64,000 bases of DNA from Plantago major (Eukaryota > Streptophyta > Magnoliopsida > Lamiales > Plantaginaceae): NCBI GenBank assembly GCA_026545765.1, contig CM048842.1:27442667-27506666 (forward strand), given 5' to 3'. Shown here one piece after another: positions 44,558 to 53,714 of this stretch. The position numbers and the translations under genes are program-made. The notes under the pieces are model-generated. The model searched no databases, was not told where the DNA came from, and saw nothing but the letters and a program-made list of their open reading frames with translations. The stretch's first letter is position 1; every line of letters starts with the position of its first letter.

Positions 44558-46661
44558 TGTGAAACCCCGTAATTTACTAAATTTTAATTAATGAATTTTT
44601 GCTAATTTATTTTAGTTATATTGTTACCTAGTTTTAACAAACTCTTCTCCTAATCTGCTGGAAGTTTATAACGTTAATTAGCCTAGCTTTGTTAAGAGTT
44701 TTACTAATCCTTAGATTCCTAATCGCCTTCTTCCAGCTCTTTATCACGCTTAAACCTACGTTTTATTTTTCCTTAAACCTAGACACAAAACTACCGAGCC
44801 TTCTTCCATCCCTTCTTTGTTTTACCATTGATTGCCCACCGCATCGCCAATCTTCTTTCTTTCGCATAGAACCTTGCTTGTGTTTGCTGCCAAACTTGCT
44901 TTTCGTTCGACCTTCTGTAAGTTCCTCTTTTCGTTTGTGGTGTTGCAAGTTAGAGTTTGCGGGGGCGGTTATTTTGTGTTTTATTAGCCATGACGTGCCT
45001 TCTTGCTTTATACACTTACTGTATGATGGTGTTGTATGTATAAACTCTCTGAACCTGTTTGAACTTCTAAGCATGCTCTGTTTTATTTTGTTTGGGAAGC
45101 TACAACGCTACTACAAGTTTAGTTTGTTTTTGTTTAAAACATTAACTGCTGTCGCGTATGATATCAATTCTTGATGTCAATTAGTTACAGAAGTACTTCT
45201 GTCCGACTGGTCGTAAGCATGCTTACAGAAACTGTTGGTTGTAGTGGTTCTGAGATCGTATCCCAGCCTGTCTCTATTTTGTATTTTCTGCAGTTTGTTT
45301 TGTTTGTGTGTTCTTTATATTAATCTTCAGCTTTGTGTATGATTTAATTGTACAATAAATTTGCTTATATGTTTATATATGCTCCCTTCTACTTCCCTAG
45401 TTAGCTTGTGGTGTTAGAATATTTAATCTATTAAATGCTTTCTGAGGATTAATTATGAAATTAACATAAGAAATAATGGTAACAGCATGTTAGTTTACCC
45501 TTTTTATTAATTGACTTGCTGGACTCTAAGTTTTGCCTTGCCTTCTTTTATTTATGTTTTGACGTTCTTAATTATCTACATGCCTTGATTAATCATCAAG
45601 TATGCCTGATTATGCCGAGTTTGGTGTTAATCACCTTTATTTTGCGTGTTTGATTGTTCTTTATGTGATTCGTGGCAAGTTTTCGTCTTGAGAGTTGTGG
45701 GGTTCCAAGGGAGTAGTTGTCTTAGTTTTAGATTTATGTCTTACTGGTTGGTACCATTCTTACTCAGGAACTCTGTAGTTTGAGATTTGACGAGAAACTT
45801 TCTAAGGTGAGTGTTCTTAAAACCGATTCCGAAAACCAAGGAAGTACATTTGTTTTATTATTATATATACGTATTGCATCAAAGTAATTTCTAACTCATG
45901 CTCTTTCAAAAAATTGCATCGAAGCTACTTTCACATGCTTCAACTAAATTCGGTTTACTGCACGAAAGATTGATTTTGATATAATTATGTATATACTATA
46001 TACATTTGATTTTCTTTGCTTAAACGATGACCGATATGTGCGCAAATGTGGTGGAGGTTTTCGAGTGGATAGACTTGGGCAGTTGTGTTTGTCGAGTTAT
46101 TCATAAAGTTCATTCGCTTACTTTCCCTTGACGCAAGACAGAAGTCACCGAGGTCATGGGAGTAGTAGTGTTTCACCCCTGTACCACGGCAGGGTAACGT
46201 CTGTGTCAGAGTCATTCTCTGTCTGGAGCGATAAGGGCTTGGATTGGGATTATAAGGTTGACTGCACCAACGAACGATTGATTCTATTGTTTTTATTGCT
46301 TCGTTATGATATTATTGTTATTTTTGGATTGATGATATGATTTCCTATTGATATGTTAATTGTCACTGTCACACACGAACACCATTGAGATTTTTGTCTC
46401 ACACTCGTTTTGTTTTCCTTCCTTGTAGATTCCGAGAAAGTTGGAGTACCGAGTCGGGTAGACGTTCAACAACTAGAGTGAGAGTGGAGATTTAATTGGA
46501 ATTTTGTAAAGTTTTAGCCGTTACTTTGGAAAAAGTGTCTTTCCAAAAGATTTATGTTAGAGTTTTAGGTTCTTAAATAATTTCGTTTGTCTTTTCGTTA
46601 GTGTTTTAACGCTTATGTTCTTTTAAAAATTAGTGTATTTTTCAGAATTACATTTGTAACA
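44558..46661 (+). mobile_element. Probable Ty3/gypsy solo LTR in the LINE 3' region
   Basis: About 2.1 kb of non-coding sequence begins TGTGAAACCCCGTAATTTAC and may end AATTACATTTGTAACA, an imperfect inverse of the start. Plant gypsy LTRs with such complementary ends are common. No coding region is credible. The right boundary is uncertain: an alternative end at 46900 (CATTACA) would give a 4-of-5 target duplication, AGCGA and AGGGA. Fossil. Confidence 0.45.
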
Positions 46662-46900
46662 TCCCACATCGCTTAAAAATGGTTGTGGTGAATAGTATAT
46701 ATGCAAACCACCACTCTTCTATGGTATGAGCCCTTTTGGGAATACCAAAAACAAATCTGTGCGGGCTCCGGCACAAAGCGGACAATATCATACCAACGAG
46801 ACGTGTGTGGGCCAGTCATGAGTAACCTAAAACTCTAACGGTTCTTCTTTTGAATATTTTCAATTTTTCTACCCGGCCCATTAGTGGACGGGTCATTACA
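46655..46900 (+). mobile_element. TRIM-like short terminal repeat
   Basis: TGTAACATCCCACATCGC at the start and ACGGGTCATTACA at the end, with AAAGCGGACAATATCATACC inside, are words seen in the widespread short plant LTR elements (TRIMs) that open with TGTAACATCCCACATC. Only one such repeat is present, about 246 bases. No 5S rRNA-like segment, as in Cassandra, was recognised. It overlaps the uncertain end of the preceding LTR. Confidence 0.45.
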
Positions 46901-47023
46901 AGGGAGCAGTTTGTAATTGTGAGGGTTTCTCGGAATTACTGTAACTACTGTGGTAATCCTTGAACTTTGTTTGTTGGTTTATTAATGAAATTCAGTATGT
47001 TTATTCTCAAAAAAAAAAAAATT
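46901..47023 (+). mobile_element. 3' end of the outer LINE with poly-A tail
   Basis: GGTTTATTAATGAAATTCAG, TTATTCTC and a run of 13 A form a typical plant LINE 3' end. The right copy of the target duplication TGGAGAACGT (47024-47033) follows. Confidence 0.8.
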
Positions 47024-47091
47024 TGGAGAACGTATCATGATGGATGTAGTACTTATTTAAAACAGGTTTCCTGGAGTATTTATATAAATTA

Positions 47092-47609
47092 CTACATTCG
47101 TTAAGTAAATTTTCCATTTTACTATTCTGCAGTCAACTGTGTTCGACTTTTACCACAAATTACTCTTGAATTATAATAGTAAATAATTCAATAAAATCAT
47201 ATAATGAAAATTTAATTACTAAATTTTCATTATATGATTTTATTAAAATTATTTATTACTTCCTCTGTCCTGGATCAAGCTTCCCGCTTTGACTTTTTTT
47301 CGGTCAAATTTTTTCAACTTTAACAACGAATTAATCTTAAACCGCACATGTAAAATGTTCAATTTTTTTATATAATGAAACTTTAGGGGCTAAATTTTCA
47401 TTATATAAAAAAATTTAACATTTTACATTTGCGGTTTAAAATTAATTCGTAGTCAAAGTTGGAAAAATTTGACCGCAAAAGTCAAAGTGGGAAGCTTGAT
47501 CCGGGACGAAGGAAGTATTATATTTTAAGAATAATAATTTGTGGTTAACGTTGAAGACAGTTTGACTGTTCAAAGTCAAAATTGAAAGTTTTCTTTGGAA
47601 CAGAGTGAG
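47092..47609. mobile_element. Outer Stowaway-like MITE
   Basis: The left part (CTACATTCGTTAAG... through TACCACAAATTA) aligns with the inverse of the right part (TAATTTGTGGTTAAC... through AACAGAGTGAG), and TA dinucleotides flank both ends (47090-47091, 47610-47611). An inner hairpin of about 35-base arms (47178-47256) lies near its centre. It is interrupted by a second MITE (47259-47515). Without the insert it is about 260 bases. Confidence 0.7.
47259..47515. mobile_element. Inner Stowaway-like MITE
   Basis: 257 bases with terminal inverted repeats CTTCCTCTGTCCTGGATCA and its imperfect complement (TTGATCCGGGACGAAGGAAG at the right), flanked by TA (47257-47258, 47516-47517). The arms extend almost to the centre (TTTTTATATAATGAAA). 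The start resembles the CTCCCTCCGT type ends of plant Tc1/mariner MITEs. No coding capacity. Confidence 0.88.
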
Positions 47610-47624
47610 TATTAGATTCCACAC

Positions 47625-47779
47625 CTTCGAGCTAGCCTCTAGCTCATGACCACTTCTACCTGGGTTTGAATATCCATGGAGCAATCTCCGCTCCATATTA
47701 AATTTTCACTCGAATTAGCCTCCCAAAGAGGTTAAAATCGGCCACGGATGCAGGAAGTATTGGACTATTAATATAAATG
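47625..47779 (+). mobile_element. Probable tRNA-derived SINE
   Basis: A 155-base insertion flanked by a perfect 14-base direct repeat ATTAGATTCCACAC (47611-47624 and 47780-47793). About 30-65 bases into it lie TAGCTCATGACC (A-box-like) and GGGTTTGAATATCC (close to the B-box GGTTCGANNCC), spaced as in a pol III promoter. The tail is AT-rich (ATTAATATAAATG) rather than poly-A. The long target duplication supports a LINE-mobilised insertion. It landed exactly at the right edge of the outer MITE. Confidence 0.6.
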
Positions 47780-47793
47780 ATTAGATTCCACAC

Positions 47794-48097
47794 AGTTTAC
47801 AAGTGAAAGCTTTTAGATGAGATTGAATTTTATCAGCCGATCGAAGATTAATGAATATTCCTTCTTCTAGTGGTTTCGCTGTCAATGTTCACAAATTGGA
47901 AGAGAAGACAATAAACCTTGTTCGGAGCTTGAGAATGCCAATGTCCTAGTTTAACATTATTAATGGACAAATATTGTAACAAGCTCAAGAATCAGTCTAG
48001 GTAGAGGTGCATGAGATGCGAACGACGGTAATAACAATGTTGATTCTAATGTACATACTAAATGTATATATATCCAGTCCTCTTGGTCTTCTTCTTC
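47794..48097. other. Upstream region of the host-type ORF
   Basis: AT-rich sequence with no ORF and no recognised transposon. This is the only candidate for unique host DNA next to a gene in the window. Confidence 0.45.
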
Positions 48098-48108
48098 TTA
48101 TATATATT
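48098..48108 (+). promoter_or_regulatory. Candidate TATA box
   Basis: TTATATATATT lies about 70 bases upstream of the ATG at 48175 and follows a CT-rich patch (CTTGGTCTTCTTCTT), as in many plant core promoters. A second candidate, GTATATATATCC, lies at about 48064-48075. Transcription would start near 48130-48140, leaving a short 5' leader. Confidence 0.5.
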
Positions 48109-48174
48109 ACTTATGTAAATAAATAATTAATTCCTTTATTTGACGTACAAGATTGAGAAGAGTTAAAAGAAATA

Positions 48175-48537
48175 ATGGGGTTAAAGTTGAGTTGTTTGTG
48201 CAGTGGGTTTGATGAGGAAGTGAAGCCCTGCGGATCAATGGTATGTGGAGGAGGTGCCAAGAAAAGACAGACGCCACAGCAGGTTCTTATTCATAAACAC
48301 AAAAAACCGCATGGCAAGGAGGAGAAGAAGAAGAAACAGCAGGTTGTAACTCTGGAGGATCTGATTGCATCCTCACCGAATTTGAAGTTGAATTCGAATT
48401 TGAATATGAATACTGCAGTTATGAAAGCATCATCTAGAAGAATTCATCCATCGTCTGACCCAGCAACGATGTCGAAAATGAAGAAGAAGGTAAGTTTTAG
48501 CTCACCAGAAGTTGCTCAAGTGTACGTTTGTTCTTGA
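48175..48537 (+). CDS. Small plant protein with possible N-terminal lipidation motif
   Basis: An intact 120-codon ORF, the best host-gene candidate here. It begins MGLKLSCLCSGFDEE: Gly2 plus nearby Cys residues fits N-myristoylation and palmitoylation, so membrane anchoring is possible. The middle is Lys/Gln-rich (KPHGKEEKKKKQQVVTLEDL) and the C-terminus reads KMKKKVSFSSPEVAQVYV, resembling the KVSFRSPEVAE-type endings of small uncharacterised plant proteins. The start context AAATAATGG has G at +4. A GTAAGT at the KKK-VSF junction looks like a splice donor, but reading through keeps the conserved ending, so I favour a single exon. AATAAA follows at 48656. Function unknown. Confidence 0.65.
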   Translation: MGLKLSCLCSGFDEEVKPCGSMVCGGGAKKRQTPQQVLIHKHKKPHGKEEKKKKQQVVTLEDLIASSPNLKLNSNLNMNTAVMKASSRRIHPSSDPATMSKMKKKVSFSSPEVAQVYVCS

Positions 48538-48655
48538 TACCCAGCAGGAACATGATGATCATAAACCAGTGGAAGTGGACTACTACTCTTTTACACTAGT
48601 TAATGACCTGTCGATACTCGACGAGGCATGAAGAAAAAACTCAAGATTATAAATG

Positions 48656-48661
48656 AATAAA
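48656..48661 (+). terminator. Candidate polyadenylation signal
   Basis: AATAAA lies 119 bases after the stop of the small ORF, in an AT-rich 3' region suitable for cleavage and polyadenylation. Confidence 0.45.
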
Positions 48662-48859
48662 TTTCTAATTTTCTATAATAACAAGTAGAAGTCGAGAAGC
48701 ATATAAAAAACTGCCATGTGACAAAATGTATGATCTAATCGCTTCAACGTTGCATCGGAAGTCACTCATACCATTAGAAAAGTACATAATGTAAATTAGT
48801 GTAATTGAGCACAACCATATATAAAATTTTGTCGGTGTTAGAAAAATCCTAAAATTTAG

Positions 48860-49790
48860 ATACATAAAAGATAAAATCAACACATAACTTGTCGAAGACT
48901 TCTTTACGAATTACATTTGTTGTCGTGTCATATGTATTGCCCTCTACCTTGCAAATTACTGCCTTCGATCCCTTCTCGGTGGTAACTCTAGAAAGAACAA
49001 CATTTAACTGACCATGGTTGGATACATATGAAGTGAGGTAGAGACCGACGTGTGAAAGAGAATGTCCCTAATTCTAATTTATGGCGATAACAAAGTAGGC
49101 GGGTATGGGGAACTGTTTTGAATCAAAATTGATAGGGAACTGCATCTCGTCGAGTGGCTCATCATCGTCATCCTCGAAACTAAAACCTTTTGGCACGCAT
49201 TGATTCAAGATATCATTTTTGCCTCGATGATATGCTTCCAAGATCAGTAACTATGAGCCTTGTTCCATTGCGTAACTCGAAAGTTTGATCAATATTCCTC
49301 AGAAGCATCATTGTACACCAGCCTTCAGTATGATCCTATGGTTAGGCAATCTAAAATAATTAATGTTGAAAAATTCTACAGTGAAAACATGTTTGAGACC
49401 ATTCACAAAGTTATCTTCCCTGTAAATGCTATATGCGCTCAAAATTCAAATATTTAACACTATCTCTAGACATCTTCGACATGTCAAATTGATTTATATC
49501 ATCAAATATTTCATTTGTATGTACAAGAACAACTCGGTGATAAAATATCCAGGGTGAAGTGCTGGATCGCGTAAGAGATCCAATAACAAAGGATATGTAC
49601 TATCTACAATAGTTGAAATTGGATGACTTACTTCTCAAATAAGTAAACCTTCAGGGATCTTGATGTCAACTTTACGGTGATTAGGTTCAGCATCACTACC
49701 ATCACCGACTTGTGTTATCCACTCAGTAAATTCTTTTGTCTCTTGAATTCTGAAAGATGATGAACCAAACATTATAGGATTAAATTGGAC
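48860..49790 (-). pseudogene. Helitron/PIF1-type helicase relic
   Basis: On the minus strand broken reading frames give helicase C-terminal words in the right order: ETKEFTEWITQVGDGSDAEP and IPEGLLI near 49620-49750, PMMLLRNIDQTFELRNGTRL and IVTDLGS near 49250-49340, LPHFICIQPWSVK (equivalent to the motif YLP...THGQLYVALSRV) near 49000. These belong to the PIF1-like helicase of Helitron RepHel proteins and plant PIF1 homologues. Many stops and frameshifts, so it is dead. No Helitron CTRR end with its hairpin was found. Element E begins at 49961. Confidence 0.7.
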
Positions 49791-49960
49791 GTAAAATATG
49801 ATAAGTTGAATATAATATGATTATGTGGTTTATAGATATGACGCGCCATTTACGTGCAATCTCATGTTCTTTGTCAACCTAAGCACCACACAACATCTCA
49901 TATCCTAGAGGAGCATGCATATAGCGGCATTGACAATATTATAACTAATTCCTCCTGGCA

Positions 49961-51509
49961 TGTTGGTCCAGATAACGGCAAAGAGAAAGTCTGGGGGGGG
50001 GGGGGAGGGTGAATAGTCTTTTACAACTTTTGTCGATAAACACAATTTCTCAGATATCTATGTAGATATCTGATACTTAATTTCAGAGAGCGGAAGTCTT
50101 TTCTGTGATAAGTGCACGTGCTCAGCAAGATGTGTGTAAATACTCAGCAAGGTAAATAAAGCAAGTAATAAGTCGTAGAAAGTAAATAACACTGATCTTT
50201 ATAGTGGTATCTGAAGGTGGCGTAATCCTTCAACTAATCCACTTCGGCCTTTCTCAGACCTAGAATCCACTAAGACAGATAATTGAGTTCACCTTACAAA
50301 TATCTTCTCTCGATTCCTAAATACACTATGTTCCCAACCAAGTGTTCCCCCTGAGTTATTCCCCGGCTCCCAGCCAAGTACTTCCTATACTCAGTAACAT
50401 TGGAATTATTCCTTAGTTTCCCAAACTAAGTACTTCATGTACTCCACGCCGTTTAAGGTGTTGGTTAAAGTAGTTTGTCAGGTGAGTAGTCTTAATAACT
50501 TTCTCAGTTATGTAGGAATACTCTATAGAATAAGAATCACTTAACACACTTCACAATGTGTGGTGATATGTTCTTTACTGACCCAAGTTTATGTTAAATG
50601 TTCTGGAGAATGAAACACAGATACTTGATCTTTTGATTTAACTCCTTCACAGATAGCAATGCTTGTTAAGGATCAGACACTTAGAACTTTCGTACTACTT
50701 AGGATTCAAAAGCTTAGTCGCAACTGTAACCTAAAGAGTAAGTAGGTTGAAGGCTTGTATGCTTGAAATAAATAAGTTCGTTCTGTAAGTTCAAGGTGTT
50801 CAGTTTGTGTCTTTCAAGCATTCTAAGTGATGATATTTATAGTTGAAAATCATGCTGTTTGAATAGTATCCATTAGGCTTAATGAAATTCAAACTATTGA
50901 TATATGAAAATAGAACTACAGAAGACGTCTCTTTTCAGAGATTTCCTCTTTTGTTCAGATGTCTCTGTCTGCGCATTTATTGCATTGTACTATTTTTGTC
51001 CTGCAGTGCCAACGGAACTATGCACGCTTTCTGAAGCATTGCATGTCCCTTTCTAGAGACCTTCTCATCTCCAGATACCTGTTGAAACATTGTTTCCCAG
51101 AAACATAGTTTTATCCAGGGTATCTGAGCATAGATATCTATGGGCACTTTTCCTCGTTCAGAAATCTTGTGTTCTCAGATGTCATTTGCAAAACTTTGTT
51201 TATTGAAAAAAGATTGTTTATTCAAGATATCTGGACACAGGTTGCTGATGACCTCCGTCTTCAGCAATCTTGTGCAGTCTTCAAAACTTCAAAATTTGTT
51301 GAACTCTCCCGCTGGATGCCTTCTTCTTGGTCTTCTTCGAAGATATAAAAATTACATTCAGAGACCTAACATCCGATACAAGATTTGCTAGACTAACATA
51401 CTTAGCGATTTTTCTCTTTTACAATGTTCAAGTGAACCAAGAGTACTAACCACCTTTCTGAGCTAAGTCATTAGGTTGCTGATCAAAATCTAAACAGATA
51501 TTCCTAACA
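49961..51509 (-). mobile_element. 3' LTR of element E (Sirevirus-like)
   Basis: The inverse of the family LTR: TGTTGGTCCAGATAACGG at the left and GATATTCCTAACA at the right, 1549 bases. It contains two hairpin units (about 50365-50450) and the 3'-end hairpin with stem TCAGATATC, and a long G run (poly-C on the element strand). Confidence 0.92.
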
Positions 51510-51855
51510 AATTTCCCCCTTTTTGATCAGTCAACGATGACTATCTTTAAAACCTATTACAACTTGGAAGAGGGAACAATCTAACACTTAAATCATTTCT
51601 TATGATCTTTCCAATTTATTTAAATTAAGTGCAGAAAGTAAACATCAACCAAATCAGAAGGTGTGATCTCTCCAATCTATCTTTTTATAGATAGATATCT
51701 GAGAGTAGGTTCATCAGATATGTTACAAGTAAAGTTTACAGATAACTTTTACAATGATAAAACAGTAAAGCATAATCAGCAAGATACAAAATACATAGTT
51801 AACTAGGACAACAGGAGTAACCAAGCTCCAAGTAAATATCCTAATTAACCTGTCT

Positions 51856-53714
51856 TCAAGTCTTCAAATCTTCAACAGCTTCCAAGGAATAATTTGCATA
51901 CTCCCTATCTCCAAATCTTTTGATATCATCTGAGTAGTCATAGAGCAAAGTTCTGACTAACATCTCAGTTTCTCTGGCATAACCACAAACTTCTTTATAT
52001 GATTTGGTGGGATTCTTCTTGGCAATATATTTGACCCACAGATACTTTCCCCATTTCCAGGCATGCTCAATTCTGATATCTGATAGCTTGAAGTATTCAT
52101 ATATGATCTTCAAATATCTGATGTCACCCTTATATTGATCTTCAGTCATGTAGAAAGACTCATAGGGTTCCACAACAAGTCTTGCTCTTGTGCCTGTTCC
52201 AGTGATGTTGGGAATTCTGTGCACATCATATGGATTTCCATAAGGACAATCATCAGAGAGGTCCTTCTTCATAGCTTCTATTCTCTTGATTACTTCAAAA
52301 TCCAACCAGGCTTTGAGGTACCCCTTGGAGGTTTCTGTGCCCTGGCCCTTGTTGTGATTCCTTTTCCAGGAAGTTACTGAGTGGTGGCCACTATCTGTAG
52401 AGCAGTCTGACTGGAGGAGGGCTCATTTATTGTGAGAGGTGGTTGTTCAGATTTTCTTTTTTTCCTCTTCCTCTTCCTCTCTGAGCACCTTGAAATCCTC
52501 CCCCCTAGTCATTGTTGACTGACTAAGAATCACAAAGATTCTGAAAGGGAGTCAAAGTTGCCTTGCAGATAGTTGTAAGCAGCAACCAACTTTTCCAGAT
52601 TGGCCTTGAGCTCCTGATTTTGTTTGATAAGACACGTTTCCTTATCAGTGAGCTCTGCTAGTGGGCCTTGAATAGCATCTGCTTTTCCAGCAGCATAGCT
52701 AGCCTCTTCAAAGGCTTTTGCAGCCAAGTTTTGGTCATCATCCCTAACCATGCCTAGGACTTTCTGAGCAATGACCAGACTGGTTGTTCTCTGAGTGATG
52801 GGCTCAGTGAGTGTCTTCATTTCTACAGGGACTGATGCAATGGCGGATTTATCTTGAGAAGACAGCTGCTTTTTCAATTTAGCCAGTACTTGATATCTGT
52901 TCAAGTATTCATTGGAGTTCACATTTGGCAGCTTGTTGAAGATTTCAGGAGCAATCAGCTTCCATTTCAAATGAGAAACCGCTAAGTGTTCATTGCGGTG
53001 TTCTGCCAATGCCTTATCTTCTTCATCATCTGAGTCATCAGCCCAGTGATCTTCATCCTCTTGGACATTTTCATCAATGTTCTCTAGTCCAGCAACCATC
53101 TTAGATATTGGCTTCTTTCCTTTCAGTGAGGAGGATGGTACATCTTTTGGTAATGCAGCCTTAGCATCATGCTTGTCTTCAGATAATTGCTCAGTATCTA
53201 ATTCCTCAGCACTTTCCTGAGCAGCAAGCTGGAGTTCTTTCATTTCAGCAAAAGCTTCCATTTCCTTGATTGTTTGATCTTCAATCTTTTGGTGCTTTGC
53301 TTTAGATTCAGCTATCTTTTCTTCCAGATGAAGATTTAGTTGTTGTTCTTCCTCCAACAGTTGTTTTAGTTGAGCAACTCTGGCTTGTGCATCCAATATT
53401 TTCTGAGTGTTGTCCTCAGAGTGCTCAACTACTTGTTCAGTAGAGTCTTTTTGTTGGGGAGATGGATGGGTAGATTTTTGAGGAGATGGAGGAGGGGATT
53501 TTTGTGTTGTCCTCTCAATGTGCATTTCAGCAACTGAGGTATTATTACCTTGTGCAATCCCTCCTGTAGCTGGTGCAGGGGCATCATCATCATCCTTTTT
53601 ATCATCGTCATCCTTTTGATGGTCCGAAGGAGGTTCTTCATATTCATTCTCATCAGTCTCCTTCTCTTCTTCATCGTCAGAGACCAGATTGATCACTTCT
53701 GGAATAGTGACCAT
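51856..53714 (-). pseudogene. Element E extra ORF, C-terminal half
   Basis: From the N-terminal side: acidic start (MVTIPEVINLVSDDEEEKET), Pro/Ser-rich linker, coiled coil (LDAQARVAQLKQLLEEEQQL), acidic DED stretch (EDEDHWADDSDDEEDKAL), second helical block (LTEPITQRTTSLVIAQKVLG) and the conserved C-terminal domain (51856-52305; RIEHAWKWGKYLWVKYIAKK, YARETEMLVRTLLYDYSDD). The 394-codon and 149-codon stretches are the longest runs of these blocks in any copy except F. No enzyme motif. Fossil. Confidence 0.75.

Larger units (their letters stand above)
36295..47023 (+). mobile_element. 5'-truncated plant L1 LINE, expanded by nested insertions
   Basis: The element starts inside the reverse transcriptase (DIFMVLKLDTSKAYDRVEW) and ends in an A run (47009-47021). 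The 10-base repeat TGGAGAACGT at 36285-36294 and 47024-47033 is its target duplication. LINE sequence occupies 36295-36907, 38571-39675, about 43990-44557 and 46901-47023. The rest is a solo Sirevirus LTR, an oppositely oriented LINE and one or two LTR-type insertions. Removing them leaves a remnant of about 2.4 kb, with RT, zinc-binding and RNase H parts in the right order. Frameshifts and stops show it is dead. Confidence 0.85.

Noticed and set aside
44689-45174. 161-codon Phe/Leu/Cys-rich open frame, candidate membrane protein
   Set aside because: Lies in T-rich non-coding sequence of a probable LTR; biased composition, no family resemblance and no sensible gene context.
46655-46900. Cassandra TRIM with embedded 5S rRNA
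   Set aside because: The start word fits TRIMs, but I could not find 5S promoter words in it, so only TRIM-like is claimed.
48484-48500. GTAAGT in the small host ORF as a splice donor
   Set aside because: Reading through preserves a conserved-looking KVSFSSPEVA ending and stop; no matching acceptor with a better continuation was found.
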